A stretch of DNA of 64,000 bases from Celoporthe dispersa (GCA_016584495.1 WAID01000010.1:310001-374000); one strand, 5' to 3'; shown: positions 34,176 to 45,612, counted from the stretch's first letter. Notes: generated from the letters alone by a model not told the origin. A program made the numbers and translations.

Positions 34176-36822
34176 ATGGAACATACCACACCAATCTCAG
34201 AGAAGTCGGCCATAACTCATACGGCTCCTGTTGCTGCCGCGGACGGTGAGATCCTGCATGACCTCCCTCGGAAGATATCAACAGAGCTCGATTCCAGCCA
34301 GGACTCGGAGGTTCCGTCTAGCATAGAGGAGGCAGGGCTTGATAGGGGAGCTGGTGGACCGGAAGCAGAGGCGGCTCCGGTAAAGGAGAAGCACAAGCTC
34401 CAGGACCAGACGAACCTGCTGCCCTTCAGACAACTTATCGTCGTCTTCGTTGGCTTGAGTTGTGCCTTGTTTTGTGAGTAGCTCTTGTGTTTTGGTCCAT
34501 TCTATCTTCTTGTTTTACCTCTCTTCATGTCGAGCCGTGGCCATGTAAAGAGCACAAGACTGATCTCGCCTTCGTTGGTGGCTCACAGGCTCACTGCTTG
34601 ACCAAACCATGTGAGTTCGGCCAGCCCCCTAATCATACACCCTTACGCCTCCCCCCCCACTCCCTGACCTGATTGAACTGTAGCGTATCTACGGCACTGC
34701 CTACACTTGGGCGAGTTTTCAACGATGCCTCCATATCGTCATGGGTCGGAACGGCATACCTGCTCACCTCGACGGCCTGTCAGCCTCTGTATGGTCGTCT
34801 CTCGGACATTTTCGGCCGGAAGGTGATCCTTCTGGGCAGCATGGGCTTTTTCCTGGTAGGGTCGATCCTGTGCGCGGTGTCGCAGAGCATGATCATGCTC
34901 ATCGTCTTCCGTAAGTCCAAGTCCTGTCCTTTTTGGTGTTGAGTGTGTTCATGTCTCTTCTTAATTGCTGCCGATGTTAATTGGTATCATGCAGGGGCTA
35001 TCTCGGGCGTTGGTGGAGGAGGTATACTCACCTCTGTCATGATCGTGACCTCCGACGTGGTGTCATTAGAGCAGCGTGGCACATACCAGGGTATACTTGG
35101 TGTCGTGGTGGCCATATCAAACTCTCTTGGTCCGCTCATCGGCGGTGTCTTCTCAGAATCAGTGTCGTGGCGCTGGTGTTTTGTAGGTCAACATACTCGC
35201 GCCTCCCCCAACTTGTCTTCATACAGAGCAAAAAAGACTGACGACAGCTGGTGGCTGATCCACTTCACGCGCTTTAGTACATCAACATTCCTCTAACGAG
35301 CATTGCTATACTCGTCGTCGCCTTTGTCCTGCCTCTCAAACGGCCCAAGGGGGGATGTCAAGGGAAAATTGAAAAAGATTGACTACTTGGGCTGTGTCAC
35401 GATGCTGGCTTCTGCCATCTTGATTCTGCTCCCGCTCTCCTGGTATGCGCTATCCACAACTGGCTCTTGTCCTTCGCCCTGTCTCCTCTTCCTCCATGCC
35501 GTTGTACAATTCTAACAGCGTCTAGGGGTGGAACGAAATATGCCTGGGACTCAGCCGGTTTCATTGCGCCCCTCGTTCTCGGCATTGTTTTGTTCGCCGT
35601 CTTCATCGTCGTTGAGTTCAAAGTGGCTGCACTGCCGCTCATTCCCAGTCAGTAGACCTCTTTTCCCAAACTTCCGTGTCTGGTCTTTCGACGGGACAAC
35701 CTGGCTGACAAGTTTGACCACAGTGCACATCTTCAAGATCCCCACTGTTGCTGGCGCCTATACAGGCGCATTCTTTACAGGCTTCATGTTCTATTGCAAC
35801 CTGTACTATGTAAATATACCCATCTTCAACCCGACCCGACCCGACCCCAACATCCTCTGGCAATTTATTAACCAGCATTCCCCTCTCAGCTCCCGCAATT
35901 CTACCAGGTCGTCCGCGGTGCATCACCCATCCGATCAGGCGTGATGCTGCTCCCCCTCATCCTCGTCCAGACCGTAACCTCCTTCACGGCCGGCTTTCTC
36001 GTCTCCAAGACGGGCAACTACCAGCTGAACCTCTGGTTCGGCTTCGCCATCTGGACCGTGGCCTGCGGCCTGCTCTCCACCATCTCGCCGTCCATCTCCG
36101 ACGCTCGCCTCATCGGCTACCAGATCCTGAGCGGCGTCGGGGCCGGGCAGACATTCCAGACCAGCCTGGTCGCGATACAGGCCAGCGTGGCGCGGCCCGA
36201 CATGGCGGTGGCTACGGGTACGCGCAATTTCTTGCGGCTGCTAGGTGGGACTGTGGCACTAGCTGCTTGCGCTGCCATCCTGAACAATACAGCGAAGTGA
36301 GTACTTCGGCCTCCCTCGGCGTGGGCAGACAAGCCTCGAGAGCCTCGAGAGGGCTAACCTGGTCTCTGTAGAACCGACCTTGCATCTGTTGTGTCATCAG
36401 AGACGATTGACGAGATTATCTCAGATCCAACCAAGATTGCTGCTGGCACTTTGGGTTTATCCGTAGCACAGTCATCAGCGGCCATTATGGCCTACAGTAA
36501 GTCGATCAGTTCACCCCACGGACACGGAGGGCAAAGGGCAATCTTGTAGTTTGATAGATGCTAACAGAAAGGTACAACAGCACATGGCATTAGAAACATC
36601 TACTACTTCATGATCCCCTGCTGCTGTATCTCCTTCTTTGCAACGCTCTTGTTCGTTCGGGGCCACAGCCTGAAGAGGGAAGATGATGCGAAGCTGCAGG
36701 AAGAGGGCAAGCGATGGGCAGAAAATCATAAAGGAATCATGAGTCGCAGAAAGAAGACGGATAAGGAAACCGTTACGATAGAGACGCCGAAGAACGAAGA
36801 CATGATCACGGCCGACAAATAG
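34176..36822 (+). CDS. DHA2-type MFS multidrug/toxin efflux pump, one frame break
   Basis: This is a 14-helix proton antiporter of the drug:H+ antiporter 2 family, typical of fungal clusters and multidrug resistance. Ten exons (34176-34473, 34589-34610, 34684-34910, 34995-35182, 35278-35442, 35526-35647, 35724-35809, 35890-36296, 36372-36496, 36581-36822) join in phase to 626 residues. Motifs are SLLDQTIVSTALPTLGRVFN, GRLSDIFGRKVILL (motif A), GVGGGGILTSVMIVTSDVV, GILGVVVAISNSLGPLIGGV with FSESVSWRWCFYINIP (motif C region), and QTFQTSLVAIQASVARPDMA. A six-G run at 35349-35354 must be read as five to give KRPKGDVKGKLKKIDYLGCV. Exon 2 is only 22 bases. The N-terminal 85 residues are acidic and cytosolic. 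Confidence 0.9.
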
Positions 36823-37086
36823 ACATAGACTAGAGCAAGTAATCATAGCTTGCAAACAACACCCAAGCTCCTAGAGGCAGGGAGGATGGACCTGGCGGGA
36901 TGAAAAGAAAAGGTATCGGGATGAAAATATTGTTACGAACTTAGATGTCTGGTAAAGCAAAACTCACATTGGATAGGAGAACAATGCAAATTTGTATTCC
37001 GATATCTATTGATCATCTATCCTCTAATACTTGCTCTCGTCACCGCACTCTGCGACTGTCTGATCGGCTCGGCCAAGAGCACACAC

Positions 37087-38010
37087 TCAATCTTTGTCTG
37101 GTGATTTGGCAGACGGTGTCGCCCCGGCCTGAATGTTAAATCGGCGACCGGCGGGGAAGCGAATAGACTTTCTCTGCGCCCCAGCCAGAATTCTGCGTTC
37201 CTTCCAATATGATCCGGTCGCGATCCAGGCGAACAGGTTCCATCGATATCGATCAAGTCGGCTCCACGTGGTCGGCGGCCCGAAGTTGTGCATGCCAGCG
37301 TACTCAAAGTAAGCCGGGTACCAGCCGGTGTAGTCCCAGTCCACTAGCCAGAGGTTCTTAGACGAGTCTATCATGAGGTTGCGGGGTGCAAGGTCATGAT
37401 GGGTGAAGACGAGGGTCTCCTCGGCGATAGGTTGATTTACGGCCTCGAGGTGCTCTCCAGGTGTCTTTCTTGATTCCTGCTTGAAGCTTTTGTAGTTGTA
37501 CCAGAAGTTGACGACACATGAAATGACGCGAGCACTAGGACTGACTGGTAACCTGTGTCGATCCTCTATCCAGAAGGACTGGCATATCCCCGTCCCCAAG
37601 GAGCCTGCCGTAGGTGATGTGGCCGCCCTCATCTTCTGTACCATCCCGCGCAGCTGGAAGGCCAAGCGGATGGAGGCGACCCAGCCGATGGATGACCACG
37701 AATCCATCAGGTTAGGGCCGTCGATGCGATCCTGCACGCACTCGAGAATGTCTGCCCTCGGCACGATGCGCCTGATGGGCGGTGCTCGAATGCCAAGGGA
37801 GATAGCATGCTCGACGGCAGGCTTGACGTCCTCGAGCTCAGCAGCGGTGTAGCTTTTTGAAACGTATCTCTCCGAGATCTGGATAAGACGCGTGTTGTTT
37901 TCTGACGTCTTGCGCACCTCTCCGATGTATTGAGACAGCTCGGCGTCGCTCAAGCTGGCGATGTGATCATCGTGGGCTCCCGCGTTGCTTTCGACATCGT
38001 CGAAGATCAT
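37087..38010 (-). CDS. Aminoglycoside phosphotransferase-like (APH) kinase-fold protein, 307 aa
   Basis: This is a single-exon protein with an APH/choline-kinase fold. Clear motifs are the catalytic loop FTHHDLAPRNLMIDSS (H-x-D-x4-N) and the metal-binding segment NLWLVDWDYTGWYPAYFEYA (Asp of the DxD/DFG equivalent). These are followed by the aromatic helix region PTTWSRLDRYRWN, as in fungal APH proteins. The N-terminal ATP-binding lobe is weak but has YVSKSYTAAELEDVKPAVEH. Substrates of the fungal family are mostly unknown small molecules; antibiotic resistance is not implied. The start is placed at 38010 (MIFDDVESNAG); 38184 is an in-frame alternative that would add a hydrophobic leader. Confidence 0.85.
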   Translation of the reverse strand: MIFDDVESNAGAHDDHIASLSDAELSQYIGEVRKTSENNTRLIQISERYVSKSYTAAELEDVKPAVEHAISLGIRAPPIRRIVPRADILECVQDRIDGPNLMDSWSSIGWVASIRLAFQLRGMVQKMRAATSPTAGSLGTGICQSFWIEDRHRLPVSPSARVISCVVNFWYNYKSFKQESRKTPGEHLEAVNQPIAEETLVFTHHDLAPRNLMIDSSKNLWLVDWDYTGWYPAYFEYAGMHNFGPPTTWSRLDRYRWNLFAWIATGSYWKERRILAGAQRKSIRFPAGRRFNIQAGATPSAKSPDKD

Positions 38011-38972
38011 GGCGTTCAGGGGTGATTTCAGGGGTGGAGTTTTCTGGACAGGCAACACGATGGACGTGGTGACTAAGCTGTGCTTGCAGATATAGTTAGA
38101 AATGCTGGTTGTACTGTAGACAGTAGTAAATGTAGCCACAACAAAAGACTGAAGCGTTGTTGAAACTATGAGGTGAGGATACAATGTCCCTTGTCAGCGT
38201 CAAACGCTGAGTCACACACAGCAGGCGCCCTGTGTGGCAGTGGTACTGTTGGTTCTGTAGTGGGGCTCGTTGGGCGGCTTTAGGTGGTATTCAGCGCCTC
38301 GCTGGCCAATCTCAATTGGTGCTTTTATCTTGGCCCCCAAAATCAGCAGCGCTTCCAGGCCCCAGCTCAGCGGGTCAGTATTCAAATTGACCACAATGAT
38401 ATATGTATCATAGTAGCAAGGCTTGTTTACGGCGCATGCCATACCTGTTCAATATTCATCCTCCCTCTTTCACGGTCCGAAAAGTCAACGGTTGGTTTCC
38501 CTCACGGACCGCGGGCCCCATGCACCCACGACTGCTGTGATGAAGGCGAAATCCTTGCACGGCACAGAGAAGGGCGAATGAGGTACTGGTTTCTTGTCGT
38601 TGGCTGCTATGTTGCCACTGTTTTGCCGCCTGTTGGACGGAACTGAAACATGGACGACTGCTGTGAATAGAAGGCGGGCGGTTATGGTATGAATAGGGCT
38701 TGGGTGAAATGCTTCGTGACACTGATCAACTCTAGATGGAGGAGGGGGAGAGGGGAGCAACGCTGCAGGCCCATTACATACATATATATATATATACGGA
38801 AATTTATATATAATTAAGCCCCTTTGTCACTAGGTCTATGATTGGGGCCATTCTCCGGTTGAACATTCATTCAAACTCCCCCAAAAGTCACCACATCTTC
38901 TAGTCACACTGTCTTTACTCATCCCGTTCTTTCACCTAGATTATCGCAGCACTCAAGTTAGCCTCCGCAAAC
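38011..38972. other. Divergent intergenic region
   Basis: This is the spacer upstream of both the APH-like gene (-) and the first tandem paralogue (+). It holds a TA alternation at about 38783-38797, 175 bases before the paralogue's start. No gene was found. Confidence 0.5.
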
Positions 38973-39509
38973 ATGGATACCAACTTTGACCCAGACAAGC
39001 TGGACTCAGGGTATCTAGCAAAGACTGTCATCGCATGCCATCTGGTCGCCTACGAGAATCAGGAGAACGAAGGCGACGAGGACGGCAATCCAGCTACAAA
39101 CCACTGGTGTCTTTTCCTTGAGACCGCAGAACACCACTCCGTCCGTCTCGATATGGCTCCAGGATACGGCAGCGATGGCCTCAGAGGCAAGGTCGAGATC
39201 TCATCTAAGCGGTACGCCTGTACACAGAACCACGTCAAGAAGGTCACGATACCCGCCAGCCTCGGCTTGACCGTGCAAAAGATCGTCAACCTTGTGATGC
39301 ACAACGGGCGCCAGAAGTACCAGTTCACTCCGGAGTGGGAAGGCTGCCGGTACTGGAACTATGTGCTCATATCGGACCTCGAGGCCGCCGGTTATATTTC
39401 AAAGGGAAACGCGAAATCGGTACTCACGGCCTTGTCGTTCTATTGGAGGTACCCGCCTGGTTCTGGCCAGGAACCGCGCAAGGTCAAGGAGGGCACGTTC
39501 CGCGCTTGA
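38973..39509 (+). CDS. Uncharacterised fungal protein, tandem paralogue A (DUF7770-like), 178 aa
   Basis: This is a single-exon gene of unknown function. It shares with its neighbour at 40031 the order GDEDGNPATNHWCLFL, SVRLDMAPGYGSDGLRGKVE, HNGRQKYQFTPEWEGCRYW and a closing PRKVKEGTFRA. The layout matches the small fungal family labelled DUF7770 as I remember it; that label needs a search. It has no signal peptide or membrane segment, so it is probably cytosolic. The invariant NHW and LDMAPGYG blocks suggest a beta-rich fold with a conserved pocket, which is inference only. Confidence 0.75.
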   Translation: MDTNFDPDKLDSGYLAKTVIACHLVAYENQENEGDEDGNPATNHWCLFLETAEHHSVRLDMAPGYGSDGLRGKVEISSKRYACTQNHVKKVTIPASLGLTVQKIVNLVMHNGRQKYQFTPEWEGCRYWNYVLISDLEAAGYISKGNAKSVLTALSFYWRYPPGSGQEPRKVKEGTFRA

Positions 39510-40030
39510 AGGGAGAGATTGCGGAAGGAATTGGAGACGAAAGGAGCCAAGAGAATTCTCAGAGAACCTATTGTATATTCAAGATAGTATACCTTGCAGG
39601 AGTTCTAGTTTCATATGGGTTGGTGGGATGAAGAGAGTGAATAAGTACTTGAAGCAGAAAGGCAGTATCGCGGATGGGATATTCAAGGGGGTTGAGTTTA
39701 AGGGTGTAAGATTTGCTAAATTTTTGTTTTCTTGGTTTTTAGATTTCTCCCGCTTCCCGATTTTACTTTATCTTTAGTTTTTCTTTTACTTTTGATATTT
39801 CCATCAATGATTGACCAAGATGTTCTCCTGACGAAGCAAAGTCACAGTGCCCTCACTTTTGGGTCTCGTTGCTTACATAAGACACTTGATTAATTGCCCT
39901 GCGGGAGGGGGGGAAAAAACGTATCCCAAGTCACAGTTCATTCACGAAGATCTGTTCTCAAGACAGCAACGCAAGGCAGGAAACACGCAATCTCAAAAAG
40001 TCTACAAGCCTCTCGAAACACCTCAAAAGT
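39510..40030. other. Spacer between the tandem paralogues
   Basis: About 520 bases, T-rich around 39720-39800, lie between paralogues A and B. No coding signal was found. Confidence 0.5.
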
Positions 40031-40579
40031 ATGGACGAGCTGGACGAAAACTGGGACTTGGACAATTTTATGGCGGACAAATCGTCCACCTGGTTAGCCC
40101 CGGTTGAGTACATCCACATTTGTGCTCTTCGAAACGACCTGAACGAGGGAGATGAAGAAGGCAATCCCCCGACCAACCACTGGGTCATCTGCCTACAGCT
40201 ATCGCCGAACTCGAGCGTGATGTTAGACATGGCACCGGGCTACGGCGACGATGGGCTGAGGGGCAAGATCGAAGTAACATCCCTGGACGACAAATACACG
40301 GTCGAGACACTCCACGCTTTCTCTTTCCAGCCTACTACGACAGCGACGCTGGCTAGAATCCTGACATCCATCTCGGAGAAGGGGAGGCAGAGGTTCACTT
40401 TCCACCCGTCTTGGGAAGGATGCCGGTTCTGGATCTCGGTGCTGATGGGGGACTGGGAGGGCCTGCAGCTCCTGGGCCCTGGAAGCGCCTCGACAGCAAA
40501 GGAGGCACTGCTGAAGTATTGGATCAATCCGGAGGGGTCGCAGCCAAGGGAGATGAGAGAAGGAATCTTTCGTCCCTAA
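40031..40579 (+). CDS. Uncharacterised fungal protein, tandem paralogue B (DUF7770-like), 182 aa
   Basis: This is a single-exon gene in the same orientation as paralogue A and clearly homologous to it. Matching blocks are EGDEEGNPPTNHWVICLQL, SVMLDMAPGYGDDGLRGKIE, KGRQRFTFHPSWEGCRFW and PREMREGIFRP. Identity outside these blocks is low, so the duplication is not recent. The N-terminus is acidic (MDELDENWDLDNFMAD). Function is unknown. Confidence 0.75.
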   Translation: MDELDENWDLDNFMADKSSTWLAPVEYIHICALRNDLNEGDEEGNPPTNHWVICLQLSPNSSVMLDMAPGYGDDGLRGKIEVTSLDDKYTVETLHAFSFQPTTTATLARILTSISEKGRQRFTFHPSWEGCRFWISVLMGDWEGLQLLGPGSASTAKEALLKYWINPEGSQPREMREGIFRP

Positions 40580-40788
40580 GAACATACTTTGTTGGCATAG
40601 CAAATGTGCAGATCTTCTCAGCTGCAAGTCAGCGCCCGGTCGTAGATTGTATGACCGCGGTCTGACGTTCCCTGGGCGGACTCTTACACCTCCGATATGA
40701 ATATCAACACAAGCTCAGGGATTGTTTGCAGTGATTTAGAGCTATGCCCTCATTCCATGTGCGAACTATCGACTACGAGCAATGCTTT

Positions 40789-42047
40789 CTAGGTCTGGCC
40801 TTCAGTAACATGCATCTCGCTTGTTGACCAACTCCTGATCCTAGTATTACCAAACAAGATTCGGCCCCCAGCGAATGGTCCTGTGGCACCTGCAGCCACC
40901 AGGGTGTCAACAATATCCGTCCTCCCGATGACAAAGGCAGTCTGTATCGCCGTCTGGCCACGAGGCCCGGCCGGGGCATTGGGGTCCGCACCAGCATCGA
41001 GCAGTTTCCTCACCAGGCTCAAGTGACCACCCGCGGCGGCGGCATGGAGGGCGGTTCCTCCGTGGCTGACAGCACCTGGGGCATTGATGTCTGCCCCGTT
41101 CTGAAGGAGGACCTCGACGATGTCGGTCTCCCCCACTAAACAGGCTCCCTGTAGGGCGGTATAGCCGCCATGCTTGCCTGGTTTACCGTTGATATCAGCG
41201 CCTCTGGCGATCAACATCTTGACCAAGTCTGTATGTGCCCGGTAACAAGCCGCCTGCAGCGCCATCACTCCTCCATTTGGAGAGGCCGGGGCGTTGACGT
41301 CTGCTCCCAGCTCTAGGAGGAGGCTGACGGCTTCTGAGTGCCCACCCTCAGCTGCAGCCTGGACAGGTGTGCGGCCCTGGTATCTGGTCACCCGCGTAGG
41401 GTTGACACACTTCGTCGCCCCGGCGTCAAGGAGCACGCGAATGAGACCTAGGTTACCTGTGAGTTTGGTTTGGTTTTTTTTTGAGATCAGTATTCACCCT
41501 CCCTGGAGCTGCATTGAACCGATAGCATCGTACCCGTCCCACAGGCCAGCTCGAAAGCATTGCGGTATATGTTGTTCCCGCCCGGTGCCGAGATATCAGC
41601 GCCAGCCGCAAGCAGGGCCCGCACCACGTCTTCGTGCTCGTGTAGACAGGCGGCCTGCAGGGCGGTCTGGCCGTACCACCCGGAGGGAGGCGCGTTCACC
41701 ACCTCTGCCCTACGAGAAGGATCCTCGTACCGTGCAAGAATCTCATGGACCCGGTCGACGTTGCCGTTTCGCGATGCCACCTGCAGCTCTGTCCAGCGAG
41801 GCTCGTCATCGGCCTCGTCGGTTGGCAGACAGGACGGATCCCATCTCGCATCAGGTGGTGACGGAGCTATGCGGACTATATGTTGCCCGCCGCCCAGAGC
41901 TGTTGCTGTCGATGCTCGTCCGTGTCAGCACAGGTCAGGCGGGGAGCCCTGTCTCTGCTGGACAGTTCACTTACAGGTGCCTCGGCTCGAGTTTTCAGGG
42001 TCTTGATCGCTTACTGGGCTCGTGTGACCTGCTGCGACAGTCATCAT
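40789..42047 (-). CDS. Ankyrin-repeat protein, 368 aa
   Basis: Three exons, 42047-41975, 41899-41534 and 41456-40789, join in phase. At least seven ankyrin units are visible, with the usual TPLHxAAxxGH-like core: GQTALQAACLHEHEDVVRAL, GRTPVQAAAEGGHSEAVSLL, GVMALQAACYRAHTDLVKML, GYTALQGACLVGETDIVEVL, GTALHAAAAGGHLSLVRKLL and GQTAIQTAFVIGRTDIVDTL, separated by GADIN/GADVNAP turns. No other domain is present, so it is likely a protein-binding scaffold. Met 42047 (MMTVAAGHTSPVSDQD) was chosen; the same frame is open to another Met at 42227. It may be the C-terminal remnant type seen near fungal NLR-like genes, but no NACHT or NB-ARC sequence is present here. Confidence 0.85.
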
Positions 42048-43428
42048 TCGAAACCGTGCTCGTCGAGATGGATGATGGAAAGGTGAGGTCTGGAGCGCGG
42101 TAGGATTCGCACCGGGCCAGGTGGCAGCTGTACTGTTATGGGGTGGTTGGACGAGGGCTTCGTGGTCTCGGCTGCAGGTGCCCAGCGCGACCCCGCTCTG
42201 GCGAACAGTGCGTCTCACTCCTTCCACAAAGACTCGAGGTTAGTCACTGGGATGAAATCTGGAAACGGGCGGAAGAATTGCGATCATTGCAGATGCCCTG
42301 ATGCGAGCTGGTCTCGCACTGGTGGTTCTGCAACTTGTCACTGTCTTGACCACGACACTCCCAGCTCCTTTCTCTACCTGGCTCGCCCTTGCCACCACCA
42401 CTATCCTATCGCGCTTCTTCTCTCAGCTCCCATTTCGACCTCCATCCCTCCGTATTTCCCACCGTACAGCCGAAAAAAAGAAAAAAAAAAAAGAAAGGTC
42501 ATCTTTTATCTCGACAGCCACCTTTTGTGCCATTGTTCCACTGAGCTCGCATACTTGGGGGTTTGCCCAGCCCTACCCACTGCCAGCCAATCCTGGTTTC
42601 TCCAATTGCAACCTTCCTCTTCCCCGGTCTGACACAGTTTGGGGGTGGGGGCGCTGTGGCAGGGGCTTTCCCTGTACAGAACTTGGGGGGAGTCGCCTGG
42701 GGGCACTAGGCCTTCTTAGGTTGTGCTGTGCTCTAGCCTAGAACGTGCTGGGCAGGCTTGTTGGTTCGACTGCTGTAGGGTCGCCTGCCAGGTACAACAC
42801 TCTCTCCAGAACGCCAGGGAGGAGGCCCCTAAAAGCCTGTGCATTGCGAACAGTAGCAACGATTTAATCTCAGTCTCCTTTCTATCCTTTCTTCTACGTT
42901 TTTTTTCTTTATTTCCCTTCCTTCCCTTTCCCTTTCTTTCCTACAAGTATTGGGTCATTTGGTCTTGCTCATTTTCAACCCCTCAGTCAGGTGATTTTTT
43001 CTCTCTTTACTGACATACCCCATTCACCATCAATACTTGGAGCCGGTCCAAAAAAAAAAGTCATCGACCCACGCTACCCACCTTAGGTACCTGGCGAGCT
43101 GGAAGCGGCTGAGCCTCAAGGGGATCTGTCCTCTGGTTTGGGCTGGACCCGAACTCGAGAAGCTTAAAAAAAAAAAAAAAAAAAGGGAAACACAGAGAGT
43201 GCGTGTGAGAGCGAGAAGAGGGCCGGTCGAATCCTTTGAAGCTGAGGCGCCAGACTCATCCTGGTCTCAGTTCCAAGTCAGCGCGCGGCCTGTCACTCAG
43301 TCCAGTCCGGTCCAGTCCAGTCCAGTGGCTCTTTCGTCACTGTCACTCCACTCCCTCTTTAACCCATTCCCTTTCACTCGCCCTCCTCCTTCTTTTTTCT
43401 TTTTTCTTCTTCCTCTCCTCCTCTCATC
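42048..43428. other. Divergent intergenic region with pyrimidine-rich leader
   Basis: This is upstream of the ankyrin gene (-) and the F-box-type gene (+). It includes A-runs near 42475-42495 and 43167-43184, a T/C-rich stretch at 42890-42950, and short GTCCA repeats at 43295-43326. It is probably promoter and 5' leader of the F-box-type gene. Confidence 0.5.
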
Positions 43429-44877
43429 ATGAGAGCCTTCTTTTCTTCAGCACACAGCGTCGTCGCCACGCTCTTGACGCCCGTCTCGAGCGCATCTTTC
43501 CTGCGAGGATTACCAGATCTTCATGCGCCCACCTGCGACTGTCACCGATCCTCGTCAGGAATGTCGCGCGACGCTGCTACACCCGCTGCAAACGGCTGCG
43601 CCAGGTGCGCTCAGGCTGACGGCCGCCGTCATGACAACAACAACACCACCGCCATCTCCTCCTCCTCCTCCTCCTCCGCTGCCCACCACGGGTGCCAGGT
43701 GGCGGACCGGCTCGCCATGCTGCCGGACAAGCTGCTGCTCATGATCTTCGACACGCTCGCGTACGAGTCGCGCCACGACCTCTGCAGCATGTCGCTCGCC
43801 AACAAGAGGTACCACCACCTCGCCGACACGTCGCTGTACAGGTCGCTCCTCTTCGACTCGCCCGAGCAGCACCTGATCTTCAGCGAGACCCTCGACCGCC
43901 GGCCCCGCCGTGGGTCCATGATCACCGACGTCAAGCTGGAGTACCCCAGCTCCGAGCTGTCCCACCTGATCCTGGACGCGCCGCTGGACCGCTCGCACTA
44001 CTCGCCGGACCGCATCGACGGCCTGTCGCGCACCCTGTCCACCATGTCCAACCTCGAGACCCTGGACATCGCCGTGCCCGTCAAGCTGCTGCACGGCATC
44101 GGCACCCTCTTCAACGGGCCCTTCGACCTCGCTTGCCTCAAGACCTGCTCCCTCTTCTACCAGTGCCCCGACGACGAGTACTGGGACCTGCAGGAGAACA
44201 TCCACATCTTCACCCACCCCACCCTCGAGACCCTCACCATCCGGCGCGCCAAGCTCGACGAGCGCGGCTTCGACAGCCTCGAGAGGCCCCACAGCACCGC
44301 CCTCAAGGCCCTGCACCTCGTCGAGTGCGACATCAACGACGACGCCCTCGCCGACATCATGGAGTTCCCCGAGGGCCTGCGCGAGTTCCACATGTCCCAC
44401 GCGGCCGAGCCGAGGCCAGAGCTGGAGGAGAGCAGCGACGAGATTAACGAGTTCGTCATGGCCCTCAAGCCCTGCGCCGAGTCCCTCGAGACCATCGTCA
44501 TCGACCACCCCACCCTGGGCGGCCGCAAGGTGCTGCGCATGCGGGACTTTGTCGCGGTCAAGACGCTGCGCCTCAACTACGACACGCAGCTTTTCGGCAA
44601 GACGTCCAAGAAGCCGCGCCTGCACTCGGTCGGCTTTCCGCCCGAGCTGGAGACGCTCGAGTTCTTTGGCGAGATCGGCAACGACGAGGTGGTCACGGAG
44701 CTGTTCGCCGGCGCCCTGGAGAACATCGAGTACATGGCGCGAAACCTGAAGACGCTGATCCTGGCGGAGGGTCCCAGGGGCCTCCCCGAGCAGATCGTGG
44801 CGGCCTGCAAGGGAAAGAAGTTCAACCTGCTCACGACACGGCTAGACGAAGATGACAAGGAAGACCAAGACCACTAG
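43429..44877 (+). CDS. F-box/LRR-like protein, 482 aa
   Basis: This is a single-exon gene. After a low-complexity N-terminus with a polySer run (residues 78-84), an F-box-like helix set reads LAMLPDKLLLMIFDTLAYES and DLCSMSLANKRYHHLADTSLYR. Downstream, irregular leucine-rich units follow (NLETLDIAVPVKLLHGIG, ALKALHLVECDINDDALADI, LKTLILAEGPRGLPEQIV), as in fungal F-box proteins that recruit substrates to SCF ubiquitin ligases. The GC-rich coding bias is very strong and leaves a long open frame on the opposite strand, which is not a gene. The start could be 43429 or 43561 (MSRDAATPAAN). The substrate is unknown. Confidence 0.82.
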   Translation: MRAFFSSAHSVVATLLTPVSSASFLRGLPDLHAPTCDCHRSSSGMSRDAATPAANGCARCAQADGRRHDNNNTTAISSSSSSSAAHHGCQVADRLAMLPDKLLLMIFDTLAYESRHDLCSMSLANKRYHHLADTSLYRSLLFDSPEQHLIFSETLDRRPRRGSMITDVKLEYPSSELSHLILDAPLDRSHYSPDRIDGLSRTLSTMSNLETLDIAVPVKLLHGIGTLFNGPFDLACLKTCSLFYQCPDDEYWDLQENIHIFTHPTLETLTIRRAKLDERGFDSLERPHSTALKALHLVECDINDDALADIMEFPEGLREFHMSHAAEPRPELEESSDEINEFVMALKPCAESLETIVIDHPTLGGRKVLRMRDFVAVKTLRLNYDTQLFGKTSKKPRLHSVGFPPELETLEFFGEIGNDEVVTELFAGALENIEYMARNLKTLILAEGPRGLPEQIVAACKGKKFNLLTTRLDEDDKEDQDH

Positions 44878-45612
44878 ACGGCAACATTTTAGACCAAGAC
44901 GATACAGGCTCAAGACGCAGAGACTCTAGAAGGCATCCTAGAACACAGGGCAGAACAGACCAGACTCTTTTTTTCTTTTTTCTTTTTTTTTTTCTCTTTT
45001 TTTTCTTTCTCCGACCATCGACTTCGACACAGATTATACCCTTTGTCTCAGAGGTTACAGGAACCCGGATACACTTTTTTTTCTCTTTTTTTCCTACACG
45101 GTCAAAATTGGCGTTCCAAGGTTGCTTTTCTCGGACAGGATATCTCACGGGTTGGATAAAAGAAGAAGAAAAAAAGGCCAACAGGTTTGATTTTTTTCCT
45201 AATTTTTTTTCCCCCTTCGCTCGCACACGGCGTATTTCAGGAAGATTCTCGACAACGATACACCGGATTTAGACAAATGCATGGTCGGAATTTACTCCTT
45301 CATACGGATCTTTGATGCGACACTCCTTGTACACAGTACTACCCCCCCCCCTTCCCTCTCCTCCTTTCTTCCACATCCATCACACCTTGTTCCTGTGTAC
45401 GGTTTCCCATTTGGACTCTCTCTTTTGTGCTTCCTCACTCTCCCTGTCCTCCTCCTCGTCTCTTTGTGATCAGAAAGGGCAGGTCCACAACCTCGACTCG
45501 CGGGCCCGTCTCTAAATGGAATCAACCGCCCCATACGACCCACACGACACGACACACACAACACACACCGACAAATACCTACATAATAAAATATAGAAAA
45601 TAAGTCTGCATC
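44878..45612. other. Intergenic, T/C-rich
   Basis: This is downstream of the F-box-type gene, with several pyrimidine tracts (44968-45010, 45075-45095, 45190-45215). No gene was found before the tRNA. Confidence 0.5.

Noticed and set aside
34176..36822. Toxin gene cluster assignment from the DHA2 and TRI12-type pumps
   Set aside because: Both families are widespread general exporters, and no toxin biosynthesis gene is present in the window.
43555..44625. 356-codon minus-strand open frame
   Set aside because: It is antisense to the F-box/LRR-like gene; Val/Glu/Gly-rich shadow composition with no domain.
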